A DNA stretch of 64,000 nucleotides from Auanema rhodensis (lineage: Eukaryota; Nematoda; Chromadorea; Rhabditida; Rhabditidae): positions 1,622,501 through 1,686,500 of the forward strand of contig OZ059900.1 in NCBI GenBank assembly GCA_964057225.1, written 5' to 3'. Of the stretch, positions 1-11,813 are shown in pieces. Under the pieces are notes generated by a model, which ran no database searches, was not told the DNA's origin, and saw only the letters and a list, made by a program, of their open reading frames with translations. Within the stretch, counting starts at the first letter, position 1. Every line of letters starts with the position of its first letter. The position numbers and the translations under genes were made by a program.

Positions 1-1041
1 TTTGATCATATTCGGTGAGATTCGAGGATCGAACACACAATACACGAAATAAGTTTATTTTGACGAGTTTGCACTGATATTTATTCATTTTGATCAAAAA
101 AGGTCGAAAATAGAAAGAATTTTTGAAATTTCCGAGTTTTGAGTCTAATTTGGCTAAATCGCTCATATACATGATCAGAAGCATAGTTTTATTGTCTATG
201 ACAACAAAAGTCATCAATTAAACGCTAGTGATGTTTAAATACTGATTTTCGCTCAAATAGCATTACTACACTAAGTATGGTCGTTTTTATGCCTTTAACA
301 CCATATACTCACCGATTTTTGGTACACAATCTGTAATACTCGTAAATTTTGATCATATTCGTTAAAATTCGAAAATCAAACACACAATAAACAAAATCAG
401 TCTATTTTTATGAGCTTGCACTGATATATATTCATTTTGATCAAAAAAGGTCGAAAATAGAAAGAATTTTTGAAATTTACGAGTTTTGAGTCTAATTTGG
501 CTAAATCGCTCATATACATGATCAGAAGCATAGTTTTATTGTCTATGACAACAAAAGTCATCAATTAAACGCTAGTGATGTTTAAATACTGATTTTCGCT
601 CAAATAGCATTACTACACTAAGTATGGTCGTTTTTATGCCTTTAACACCATATACTCACCGATTTTTGGTACACAATCTGTAATACTCGTAAATTTTGAT
701 CATATTCGTTAAAATTTGAAAATCAAACACACAATAAACAAAATCAGTCTATTTTTATGAGCTTGCACTGATATATATTCATTTTGATCAAAAAAGGTCG
801 AAAATAGAAAGAATTTTTGAAATTTACGAGTTTTGAGTCTAATTTGGCTAAATCGCTCATATATATGATCAAAAGCATAGTTTTACTGTCTATGATAACA
901 AAAGTCTTCAAATATACACTAATAATGTGTAAATCACTGAATTTCACTCAAATGCATTACTACACTAAGTATGGTCGTTTTTATGCCTTTAACACCATAT
1001 ACTCACCGATTTTTGGTACAAAATCTGTAATACTTGTAAAT
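1..1041. repeat. Three monomers related to the U/V/D' group
   Basis: The monomer at 1 carries GAGGATCGAAC and TTTTGACGAG and ends with GGTACACAATC, closely matching the monomer at 28842. The monomers at 348 and 695 start with TTCGTTAAAATT and AAACAAAATC, like those at 27453 and 28495. The third has the one-base deletion giving CAAATGCATT that is typical of V monomers. This short block is therefore the left-edge relative of 27105-29535, 50045-51432 and 56298-57685. Confidence 0.75.
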
Positions 1042-1475
1042 TTTGATCATATTCGTTAAGATTCGAGAATCAAACACACAATACACGAAATAAGTTTATT
1101 TTTACGAGTTTGCACTGATATTTATTCATTTTGATCAAAAAAGGTCGAAAATAGAAAGAATTTTTGAAATTTCCGAGTTTTGAGTCTAATTTGGCTAAAT
1201 CGCTCATATACATGATCAGAAGCAGAGTTTTATTGTCTATGACAACAAAAGTCATCAATTAAACGCTAGTGATGTTTAAATACTGATTTTCGCTCAAATA
1301 GCATTACTACACTAAGTATGGTCGTTTTTATGCCTTTAACACCATATACTCACCGATTTTTGGTACAAAATCTGTAATACTCGTAAATTTTGATCATATT
1401 CGTTAAGATTTGAGAATCAAACACACAATACACGAAATAAGTTTATTTTTACGAGTTTGCACTGATATTTATTCA

Positions 1476-1487
1476 TTTTGATCAAAA
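1476..1487. other. 12-bp perfect palindrome TTTTGATCAAAA, present in most monomers
   Basis: The sequence TTTTGATCAAAA is its own reverse complement. It recurs at offset about 87 in nearly every monomer and is immediately followed by the A-tract cluster. It is broken to TTTTCATCAAAA in seven monomers that start near 38574, 40312, 42746, 45178, 47958, 52822 and 54211. It is broken to TTTTGATCGAAA in two type H monomers (9730 and 11467). A protein-binding role is possible but not shown. Confidence 0.85.
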
Positions 1488-1528
1488 AAGGTCGAAAATA
1501 GAAAGAATTTTTGAAATTTCCGAGTTTT
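1484..1528. other. Phased A/T tracts, predicted curved DNA
   Basis: Runs of A or T are centred at about 1486.5, 1496.5, 1509, 1516.5 and 1526.5, which are relative distances of 0, 10, 22.5, 30 and 40 bases. Spacing near one helical turn is the known recipe for intrinsic bending. The block is conserved in almost all monomers. The P/Q subfamily alters it: some copies read GAAAAAATTTTT and others GAATGAATTTTT. Curvature is inferred from known A-tract behaviour. Confidence 0.7.
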
Positions 1529-1550
1529 GAGTCTAATTTGGCTAAATCGC

Positions 1551-1562
1551 TCATATATATGA
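1551..1562. other. 12-bp perfect palindrome TCATATATATGA
   Basis: TCATATATATGA is self-complementary and occurs at offset about 162 in types B, C, D, E, F and G. Types A and H carry TCATATACATGA, which breaks the symmetry by one base and is usually coupled to GATCAG in place of GATCAA just downstream. Type Q carries TATAAG here. The site is therefore one of the main diagnostic positions between monomer types. Confidence 0.8.
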
Positions 1563-1594
1563 TCAAAAGCATAGTTTTATTGTCTATGACAACA

Positions 1595-1648
1595 AAAGTC
1601 ATCAATTAAACGCTAGTGATGTTTAAATACTGAATTTCGCTCAAATAG
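1595..1648. other. Variable 3' module of the monomer
   Basis: Three alternative versions occupy this offset across the array. The first, as here, has CATCAATTAAACGCTAG followed by TACTGA and TTCGCTC. The second has TTCAAATATACACTAATAATG followed by a CACTGAATTTCACTC-like end, seen in C, D and E. The third has CATTAATTAAAC or CATTAGTTAAAC with ACTAATG and CACTAAATTT, seen in F and G. The version decides whether the monomer is 347 or 348 bp. The same module is found joined to different 5' halves, which shows exchange between types. Confidence 0.8.
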
Positions 1649-1649
1649 C

Positions 1650-1735
1650 ATTACTACACTAAGTATGGTCGTTTTTATGCCTTTAACACCATATACTCAC
1701 CGATTTTTGGTACAAAATCTGTAATACTCGTAAAT
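1650..1735. other. Nearly invariant terminal domain with a short inverted repeat
   Basis: From ATTACTACACTAAG through the TACTCACCG motif to the monomer end, the sequence is almost the same in all copies. Exceptions are scattered, such as ACTAACTATGG and CTCAACG in type R, and GTTTTCATGCC in type Q. Within it GATTTT (1702-1707) and AAAATC (1714-1719) form a 6-bp inverted repeat around a 6-base centre. Some U/V/D' monomers have GGTACACAATC, which weakens it. Strong local conservation could reflect a binding site or simply homogenisation. Confidence 0.7.
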
Positions 1736-2083
1736 TTTGATCATATTCGTTAAGATTTGAGAATCAAACATACAATACACAAAATCAGTCTATTTTTATG
1801 AGCTTGCACTGATATATATTCATTTTGATCAAAAAAGGTCGAAAATAGAAAGAATTTTTGAAATTTACGAGTTTTGAATCTAATTTGGCTAAATCGCTCA
1901 TATATATGATCAAAAGCATAGTTTTACTGTCTATGATAACAAAAGTCTTCAAATATACACTAATAATGATTAAATCACTGAATTTCACTCAAATAGCATT
2001 ACTACACTAAGTATGGTCGTTTTTATGCCTTTAACACCATATACTCACCGATTTTTGGTACAAAATCTGTGATACTCGTAAAT

Positions 2084-4169
2084 TTTGATCATATTCGGTG
2101 AGATTCGAGAATCAAACACACAATACACGAAATAAGTTTATTTTTACGAGTTTGCACTGATATTTATTCATTTTGATCAAAAAAGGTCGAAAATAGAAAG
2201 AATTTTTGAAATTTCCGAGTTTTGAGTCTAATTTGGCTAAATCGCTCATATACATGATCAGAAGCATAGTTTTATTGTCTATGACAACAAAAGTCATCAA
2301 TTAAACGCTAGTGATGTTTAAATACTGATTTTCGCTCAAATAGCATTACTACACTAAGTATGGTCGTTTTTATGCCTTTAACACCATATACTCACCGATT
2401 TTTGGTACAAAATCTGTAATACTCGTAAATTTTGATCATATTCGTTAAGATTTGAAAATCAAACACACAATAAACAAAATCAGTCTATTTTTATGAGTTT
2501 GCACTGATATATATTCATTTTGATCAAAAAAGGTCGAAAATAGAAAGAATTTTCGAATTTTCCGAGTTTTGAGTCTAATTTGGCTAAATCGCTCATATAT
2601 ATGATCAGAAGCATAGTTTTATTGTATATGACAACAAAAGTCATTAGTTAAACACTAATGATGTTTAAATCACTAAATTTCGCTCAAATAGCATTACTAC
2701 ACTAAGTATGGTCGTTTTTATGCCTTTAACACCATATACTCACCGATTTTTGGTACAAAATCTGTGATACTCGTAAATTTTGATCATATTCGGTGAGATT
2801 CGAGAATCAAACACACAATACACGAAATAAGTCTATTTTTATGAGTTTGCACTGATATTTATTCATTTTGATCAAAAAAGGTCGAAAATAGAAAGAATTT
2901 TTGAATTTTCCGAGTTTTGAGTCCAATTGGGCTAAATCGCTCATATATATGATCAAAAGCATAGTTTTACTGTCTATGATAACAAAAGTCTTCAAATATA
3001 CACTAATAATGATTTAATCACTGAATTTCACTCAAATAGCAATACTACACTAAGTATGGTCGTTTTTATGCCTTTAACACCATATACTCACCGATTTTTG
3101 GTACAAAATCTGTGATACTCGTAAATTCTGATCATATTCGGTGAGATTCGAGAATCAAACACACAATACACGAAATAAGTTTATTTTTACGAGTTTGCAC
3201 TGATATTTATTCATTTTGATCAAAAAAGGTCGAAAATAGAAAGAATTTTTGAAATTTCCGAGTTTTGAGTCTAATTTGGCTAAATCGCTCATATACATGA
3301 TCAGAAGCATAGTTTTATTGTCTATGACAACAAAAGTCATCAATTAAACGCTAGTGATGTTTAAATACTGATTTTCGCTCAAATAGCATTACTACACTAA
3401 GTATGGTCGTTTTTATGCCTTTAACACCATATACTCACCGATTTTTGGTACAAAATCTGTAATACTCGTAAATTTTGATCATATTCGTTAAGATTTGAAA
3501 ATCAAACACACAATAAACAAAATCAGTCTATTTTTATGAGTTTGCACTGATATATATTCATTTTGATCAAAAAAGGTCGAAAATAGAAAGAATTTTCGAA
3601 TTTTCCGAGTTTTGAGTCTAATTTGGCTAAATCGCTCATATATATGATCAGAAGCATAGTTTTATTGTATATGACAACAAAAGTCATTAGTTAAACACTA
3701 ATGATGTTTAAATCACTAAATTTCGCTCAAATAGCATTACTACACTAAGTATGGTCGTTTTTATGCCTTTAACACCATATACTCACCGATTTTTGGTACA
3801 AAATCTGTGATACTCGTAAATTTTGATCATATTCGGTGAGATTTGAGAATCAAACACACAATACACGAAATAAGTCTATTTTTATGAGTTTGCACTGATA
3901 TTTATTCATTTTGATCAAAAAAGGTCGAAAATAGAAAGAATTTTTGAATTTTCCGAGTTTTGAGTCCAATTGGGCTAAATCGCTCATATATATGATCAAA
4001 AGCATAGTTTTACTGTCTATGATAACAAAAGTCTTCAAATATACACTAATAATGATTTAATCACTGAATTTCACTCAAATAGCAATACTACACTAAGTAT
4101 GGTCGTTTTTATGCCTTTAACACCATATACTCACCGATTTTTGGTACAAAATCTGTAATACTCGTAAAT
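2084..4169. repeat. Trimer A-F-E repeated twice, 1043-bp period
   Basis: Monomers at 2084, 2431 and 2779 repeat at 3127, 3474-3475 and 3822. The two trimers are almost identical. Visible differences include GAGATTCGAG against GAGATTTGAG near 3841 and CTGTGATAC against CTGTAATAC near 4155. Type E is recognised by GAGTCCAATTGGG and TTTGAATTTTCC, and F by TTTTCGAATTTTCC and TTGTATATG. Unequal crossing-over is the simplest origin. Confidence 0.85.
2641..2661. other. 8-bp inverted repeat specific to type F monomers
   Basis: TCATTAGT and ACTAATGA are perfect reverse complements separated by the five bases TAAAC. The dyad lies in the 3' module of the five F monomers (starts 2431, 3474-3475, 5212, 22934 and 59075). 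Related type G has CATTAATTAAACACTAATG, which shortens the perfect stem. Other types have only shorter matches at this place. Confidence 0.75.
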
Positions 4170-7100
4170 TCTGATCATATTCGGTGAGATTCGAGAATCA
4201 AACACACAATACACGAAATAAGTTTATTTTTACGAGTTTGCACTGATATTTATTCATTTTGATCAAAAAAGGTCGAAAATAGAAAGAATTTTTGAAATTT
4301 CCGAGTTTTGAGTCTAATTTGGCTAAATCGCTCATATATATGATCAAAAGCATAGTTTTATTGTCTATGACAACAAAAGTCATCAATTAAACGCTAGTGA
4401 TGTTTAAATACTGAATTTCGCTCAAATAGCATTACTACACTAAGTATGGTCGTTTTTATGCCTTTAACACCATATACTCACCGATTTTTGGTACAAAATC
4501 TGTAATACTCGTAAATTTTGATCATATTCGTTAAGATTTGAGAATCAAACATACAATACACAAAATCAGTCTATTTTTATGGGCTTGCACTGATATATAT
4601 TCATTTTGATCAAAAAAGGTCGAAAATAGAAAGAATTTTTGAAATTTACGAGTTTTGAATCTAATTTGGCTAAATCGCTCATATATATGATCAAAAGCAT
4701 AGTTTTACTGTCTATGATAACAAAAGTCTTCAAATATACACTAATAATGATTAAATCACTGAATTTCACTCAAATAGCATTACTACACTAAGTATGGTCG
4801 TTTTTATGCCTTTAACACCATATACTCACCGATTTTTGGTACAAAATCTGTGATACTCGTAAATTTTGATCATATCCGGTGAGATTCGAGAATCAAACAC
4901 ACAATACACGAAATAAGTTTATTTTTACGAGTTTGCACTGATATTTATTCATTTTGATCAAAAAAGGTCGAAAATAGAAAGAATTTTTGAAATTTCCGAG
5001 TTTTGAGTCTAATTTGGCTAAATCGCTCATATACATGATCAGAAGCATAGTTTTATTGTCTATGACAACAAAAGTCATCAATTAAACGCTAGTGATGTTT
5101 AAATACTGATTTTCGCTCAAATAGCATTACTACACTAAGTATGGTCGTTTTTATGCCTTTAACACCATATACTCACCGATTTTTGGTACAAAATCTGTAA
5201 TACTCGTAAATTTTGATCATATTCGTTAAGATTTGAAAATCAAACACACAATAAACAAAATCAGTCTATTTTTATGAGTTTGCACTGATATATATTCATT
5301 TTGATCAAAAAAGGTCGAAAATAGAAAGAATTTTCGAATTTTCCGAGTTTTGAGTCTAATTTGGCTAAATCGCTCATATATATGATCAGAAGCATAGTTT
5401 TATTGTATATGACAACAAAAGTCATTAGTTAAACACTAATGATGTTTAAATCACTAAATTTCGCTCAAATAGCATTACTACACTAAGTATGGTCGTTTTT
5501 ATGCCTTTAACACCATAAACTCACCGATTTTTGGTACAAAATCTGTGATACTCGTAAATTTTGATCATATTCGGTGAGATTCGAGAATCAAACACACAAT
5601 ACACGAAATAAGTCTATTTTTATGAGTTTGCACTGATATTTATTCATTTTGATCAAAAAAGGTCGAAAATAGAAAGAATTTTTGAATTTTCCGAGTTTTG
5701 AGTCCAATTGGGCTAAATCGCTCATATATATGATCAAAAGCATAGTTTTATTGTCTATGACAACAAAAGTCATCAATTAAACGCTAGTGATGTTTAAATA
5801 CTGAATTTCGCTCAAATAGCATTACTACACTAAGTATGGTCGTTTTTATGCCTTTAACACCATATACTCACCGATTTTTGGTACAAAATCTGTGATACTC
5901 GTAAATTTTGATCATATTCGGTGAGATTCGAGGATCGAACACACAATACACGAAATAAGTTTATTTTGACGAGTTTGCACTGATATTTATTCATTTTGAT
6001 CAAAAAAGGTCGAAAATAGAAAGAATTTTTGAAATTTCCGAGTTTTGAGTCTAATTTGGCTAAATCGCTCATATATATGATCAAAAGCATAGTTTTACTG
6101 TCTATGATAACAAAAGTCTTCAAATATACACTAATAATGATTTAATCACTGAATTTCACTCAAATAGCATTACTACACTAAGTATGGTCGTTTTTATGCC
6201 TTTAACACCATATACTCACCGATTTTTGGTACAAAATCTGTGATACTCGTAAATTCTGATCATATTTGGTGAGATTCGAGAATCAAACACACAATACACG
6301 AAATAAGTTTATTTTTACGAGTTTGCACTGATATTTATTCATTTTGATCAAAAAAGGTCGAAAATAGAAAGAATTTTTGAAATTTCCGAGTTTTGAGTCT
6401 AATTTGGCTAAATCGCTCATATATATGATCAAAAGCATAGTTTTACTGTCTATGATAACAAAAGTCTTCAAATATACACTAATAATGTGTAAATCACTGA
6501 ATTTCACTCAAATAGCATTACTACACTAAGTATGGTCGTTTTTATGCCTTTAACACCATATACTCACCGATTTTTGGTACAAAATCTGTGATACTCGTAA
6601 ATTTTGATCATATTCGGTGAGATTCGAGAATCAAACACACAATACACGAAATAAGTTTATTTTTACGAGTTTGCACTGATATTTATTCATTTTGATCAAA
6701 AAAGGTCGAAAATAGAAAGAATTTTTGAAATTTCCGAGTTTTGAGTCTAATTTGGCTAAATCGCTCATATATATGATCAAAAGCATAGTTTTATTGTCTA
6801 TGACAACAAAAGTCATCAATTAAACGCTAGTGATGTTTAAATACTGAATTTCGCTCAAATAGCATTACTACACTAAGTATGGTCGTTTTTATGCCTTTAA
6901 CACCATATACTCACCGATTTTTGGTACAAAATCTGTAATACTCGTAAATTTTGATCATATTCGTTAAGATTTGAGAATCAAACATACAATACACAAAATC
7001 AGTCTATTTTTATGAGCTTGCACTGATATATATTCATTTTGATCAAAAAAGGTCGAAAATAGAAAGAATTTTTGAAATTTACGAGTTTTGAGTCTAATTT

Positions 7101-7297
7101 GGCTAAATCGCTCATATATATGATCAGAAGCATAGTTTTATTGTCTATGACAACGAAAGTCATTAATTAAACACTAATGATGTTTAAATCACTAAATTTC
7201 GCTCAAATAGCATTACCACACTAAGTATGGTCGTTTTTATGCCTTTAACACCATATACTCACCGATTTTTGGTACAAAATCTGTGATACTCGTAAAT
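4170..7297. repeat. Nine-monomer segment B-C-A-F-E'-D'-D-B-G
   Basis: The monomer order and the diagnostic bases match those of 21892-25019, exactly 17722 bp downstream (51 monomers). E' at 5560 joins a type E front half to a type B tail. D' at 5907 carries GAGGATCGAAC and TTTTGACGAG. Private changes are visible, such as ATCCGGTG near 4875, GGGCTTG near 4581 and CCATAAACTC near 5515. Confidence 0.8.
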
Positions 7298-8339
7298 TTT
7301 GATCATATTCGTTAAGATTCGAAAATCAAACACACAATAAACAAAATCAGTCTATTTTTATGAGTTTGCACTGATATATATTCATTTTGATCAAAAAAGG
7401 TCGAAAATAGAAAGAATTTTCGAATTTTCCGAGTTTTGAGTCTAATTTGGCTAAATCGCTCATATACATGATCAGAAGCATAGTTTTATTGTCTATGACA
7501 ACAAAAGTCATCAATTAAACGCTAGTGATGTTTAAATACTGATTTTCGCTCAAATAGCATTACTACACTAAGTATGGTCGTTTTTATGCCTTTAACACCA
7601 TATACTCACCGATTTTTGGTACAAAATCTGTAATACTTGTAAATTTTGATCATATTCGTTAAGATTCGAGAATCAAACACACAATACACGAAATAAGTTT
7701 ATTTTTACGAGTTTGCACTGATATTTATTCATTTTGATCAAAAAAGGTCGAAAATAGAAAGAATTTTTGAAATTTCCGAGTTTTGAGTCTAATTTGGCTA
7801 AATCGCTCATATACATGATCAGAAGCATAGTTTTATTGTCTATGACAACAAAAGTCATCAATTAAACGCTAGTGATGTTTAAATACTGAATTTCGCTCAA
7901 ATAGCATTACTACACTAAGTATGGTCGTTTTTATGCCTTTAACACCATATACTCACCGATTTTTGGTACAAAATCTGTGATACTCGTAAATTTTGATCAT
8001 ATTCGGTGAGATTCGAGGATCGAACACACAATACACGAAATAAGTTTATTTTGACGAGTTTGCACTGATATTTATTCATTTTGATCAAAAAAGGTCGAAA
8101 ATAGAAAGAATTTTTGAAATTTCCGAGTTTTGAGTCTAATTTGGCTAAATCGCTCATATATATGATCAAAAGCATAGTTTTACTGTCTATGATAACAAAA
8201 GTCTTCAAATATACACTAATAATGATTTAATCACTGAATTTCACTCAAATAGCATTACTACACTAAGTATGGTCGTTTTTACGCCTTTAACACCATATAC
8301 TCACCGATTTTTGGTACAAAATCTGTGATACTCGTAAAT
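7298..8339. repeat. Monomers H, A, D'
   Basis: H at 7298 combines AAACAAAATCAG and TTTTCGAATTTTCC with TACATGATCAG and the CATCAATTAAACG module, so it looks like F at the front and A at the back. The A copy at 7645 ends in GAATTTCG like B. D' at 7992 is a second copy of the 5907 type. This stretch joins the preceding segment to the pentamer array. Confidence 0.75.
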
Positions 8340-11300
8340 TCTGATCATATTTGGTGAGATTCGAGAATCAAACACACAATACACGAAATAAGTTTATTTT
8401 TACGAGTTTGCACTGATATTTATTCATTTTGATCAAAAAAGGTCGAAAATAGAAAGAATTTTTGAAATTTCCGAGTTTTGAGTCTAATTTGGCTAAATCG
8501 CTCATATATATGATCAAAAGCATAGTTTTACTGTCTATGATAACAAAAGTCTTCAAATATACACTAATAATGTGTAAATCACTGAATTTCACTCAAATAG
8601 CATTACTACACTAAGTATGGTCGTTTTTATGCCTTTAACACCATATACTCACCGATTTTTGGTACAAAATCTGTGATACTCGTAAATTTTGATCATATTC
8701 GGTGAGATTCGAGAATCAAACACACAATACACGAAATAAGTTTATTTTTACGAGTTTGCACTGATATTTATTCATTTTGATCAAAAAAGGTCGAAAATAG
8801 AAAGAATTTTTGAAATTTCCGAGTTTTGAGTCTAATTTGGCTAAATCGCTCATATATATGATCAAAAGCATAGTTTTATTGTCTATGACAACAAAAGTCA
8901 TCAATTAAACGCTAGTGATGTTTAAATACTGAATTTCGCTCAAATAGCATTACTACACTAAGTATGGTCGTTTTTATGCCTTTAACACCATATACTCACC
9001 GATTTTTGGTACAAAATCTGTAATACTTGTAAATTTTGATCATATTCGTTAAGATTCGAGAATCAAACACACAATACACGAAATAAGTTTATTTTTACGA
9101 GTTTGCACTGATATTTATTCATTTTGATCAAAAAAGGTCGAAAATAGAAAGAATTTTTGAAATTTCCGAGTTTTGAGTCTAATTTGGCTAAATCGCTCAT
9201 ATACATGATCAGAAGCATAGTTTTATTGTCTATGACAACAAAAGTCATCAATTAAACGCTAGTGATGTTTAAATACTGATTTTCGCTCAAATAGCATTAC
9301 TACACTAAGTATGGTCGTTTTTATGCCTTTAACACCATATACTCACCGATTTTTGGTACAAAATCTGTAATACTCGTAAATTTTGATCATATTCGTTAAG
9401 ATTTGAGAATCAAACATACAATACACAAAATCAGTCTATTTTTATGAGCTTGCACTGATATATATTCATTTTGATCAAAAAAGGTCGAAAATAGAAAGAA
9501 TTTTTGAAATTTACGAGTTTTGAGTCTAATTTGGCTAAATCGCTCATATATATGATCAGAAGCATAGTTTTATTGTCTATGACAACGAAAGTCATTAATT
9601 AAACACTAATGATGTTTAAATCACTAAATTTCGCTCAAATAGCATTACTACACTAAGTATGGTCGTTTTTATGCCTTTAACACCATATACTCACCGATTT
9701 TTGGTACAAAATCTGTGATACTCGTAAATTTTGATCATATTCGTTAAGATTCGAAAATCAAACACACAATAAACAAAATCAGTCTATTTTTATGAGTTTG
9801 CACTGATATATATTCATTTTGATCGAAAAAGGTCGAAAATAGAAAGAATTTTCGAATTTTCCGAGTTTTAAGTCTAATTTGGCTAAATCGCTCATATACA
9901 TGATCAGAAGCATAGTTTTATTGTCTATGACAACAAAAGTCATCAATTAAACGCTAGTGATGTTTAAATACTGATTTTCGCTCAAATAGCATTACTACAC
10001 TAAGTATGGTCGTTTTTATGCCTTTAACACCATATACTCACCGATTTTTGGTACAAAATCTGTGATACTCGTAAATTTTGATCATATTCGTTAAGATTCG
10101 AAAATCAAACACACAATAAACAAAATCAGTCTATTTTTACGAGTTTGCACTGATATTTATTCATTTTGATCAAAAAAGGTCGAAAATAGAAAGAATTTTT
10201 GAAATTTCCGAGTTTTGAGTCTAATTTGGCTAAATCGCTCATATATATGATCAAAAGCATAGTTTTACTGTCTATGATAACAAAAGTCTTCAAATATACA
10301 CTAATAATGTGTAAATCACTGAATTTCACTCAAATAGCATTACTACACTAAGTATGGTCGTTTTTATGCCTTTAACACCATATACTCACCGATTTTTGGT
10401 ACAAAATCTGTGATACTCGTAAATTTTGATCATATTCGGTGAGATTCGAGAATCAAACACACAATACACGAAATAAGTTTATTTTTACGAGTTTGCACTG
10501 ATATTTATTCATTTTGATCAAAAAAGGTCGAAAATAGAAAGAATTTTTGAAATTTCCGAGTTTTGAGTCTAATTTGGCTAAATCGCTCATATATATGATC
10601 AAAAGCATAGTTTTATTGTCTATGACAACAAAAGTCATCAATTAAACGCTAGTGATGTTTAAATACTGAATTTCGCTCAAATAGCATTACTACACTAAGT
10701 ATGGTCGTTTTTATGCCTTTAACACCATATACTCACCGATTTTTGGTACAAAATCTGTAATACTTGTAAATTTTGATCATATTCGTTAAGATTCGAGAAT
10801 CAAACACACAATACACGAAATAAGTTTATTTTTACGAGTTTGCACTGATATTTATTCATTTTGATCAAAAAAGGTCGAAAATAGAAAGAATTTTTGAAAT
10901 TTCCGAGTTTTGAGTCTAATTTGGCTAAATCGCTCATATACATGATCAGAAGCATAGTTTTATTGTCTATGACAACAAAAGTCATCAATTAAACGCTAGT
11001 GATGTTTAAATACTGATTTTCGCTCAAATAGCATTACTACACTAAGTATGGTCGTTTTTATGCCTTTAACACCATATACTCACCGATTTTTGGTACAAAA
11101 TCTGTAATACTCGTAAATTTTGATCATATTCGTTAAGATTTGAGAATCAAACATACAATACACAAAATCAGTCTATTTTTATGAGCTTGCACTGATATAT
11201 ATTCATTTTGATCAAAAAAGGTCGAAAATAGAAAGAATTTTTGAAATTTACGAGTTTTGAGTCTAATTTGGCTAAATCGCTCATATATATGATCAGAAGC

Positions 11301-11813
11301 ATAGTTTTATTGTCTATGACAACGAAAGTCATTAATTAAACACTAATGATGTTTAAATCACTAAATTTCGCTCAAATAGCATTACTACACTAAGTATGGT
11401 CGTTTTTATGCCTTTAACACCATATACTCACCGATTTTTGGTACAAAATCTGTGATACTCGTAAATTTTGATCATATTCGTTAAGATTCGAAAATCAAAC
11501 ACACAATAAACAAAATCAGTCTATTTTTATGAGTTTGCACTGATATATATTCATTTTGATCGAAAAAGGTCGAAAATAGAAAGAATTTTCGAATTTTCCG
11601 AGTTTTGAGTCTAATTTGGCTAAATCGCTCATATACATGATCAGAAGCATAGTTTTATTGTCTATGACAACAAAAGTCATCAATTAAACGCTAGTGATGT
11701 TTAAATACTGATTTTCGCTCAAATAGCATTACTACACTAAGTATGGTCGTTTTTATGCCTTTAACACCATATACTCACCGATTTTTGGTACAAAATCTGT
11801 AATACTTGTAAAT
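8340..11813. repeat. Pentamer D-B-A-G-H repeated twice, 1737-bp period
   Basis: Monomers at 8340, 8688, 9035, 9382 and 9730 are followed by the same order at 10077, 10425, 10772, 11119 and 11467. The first monomer of the second unit (10077) has an H-like front (AAACAAAATC) and a D-like rest, so the junction lies inside a monomer. Both H copies share TTTTGATCGAAA, which marks them as copies of one recent ancestor. Confidence 0.85.

Larger units (their letters stand above)
1389..1735. repeat. Reference monomer (type B, 347 bp)
   Basis: This copy is used to describe the internal layout. It contains 52 C and 48 G in 347 bases and 11 CpG dinucleotides. Three TGATCA hexamers lie near offsets 2, 90 and 171. 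A tract of roughly helically spaced A/T runs occupies 1484-1528. Two 12-bp perfect palindromes lie at 1476-1487 and 1551-1562. A variable 3' module spans about 1595-1648, and a nearly invariant terminal domain spans about 1650-1735. Types A and B are 347 bp. Types C, D, E, F and G are 348 bp, because the 3' module has one extra base before CACTGA or CACTAA where A and B have TACTGA. Confidence 0.9.
1042..2083. repeat. Monomers A, B, C
   Basis: This is a single A-B-C trimer opening the A-H domain. A has TACATGATCAG with the TACTGATTTT ending, B has TATATGATCAA with TACTGAATTT, and C has CATACAATACAC, ATGAGC, TTGAATCTAA and the TTCAAATATAC module. The same B-C succession recurs at 4170, 12161, 14247, 16333, 17722, 18417, 19806, 21892, 30926 and 60119. 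The A copy at 1042 has a private G in GCAGAG near 1225. Confidence 0.8.

Noticed and set aside
1389-1420. CENP-B box near the TTCGTTAAG / TTCGGTGAG motif
   Set aside because: The CENP-B core needs TTCG, four bases, A, two bases, then CGGG. Here the base after the four-base gap is G and no CGGG follows. No other place in the monomer fits better.
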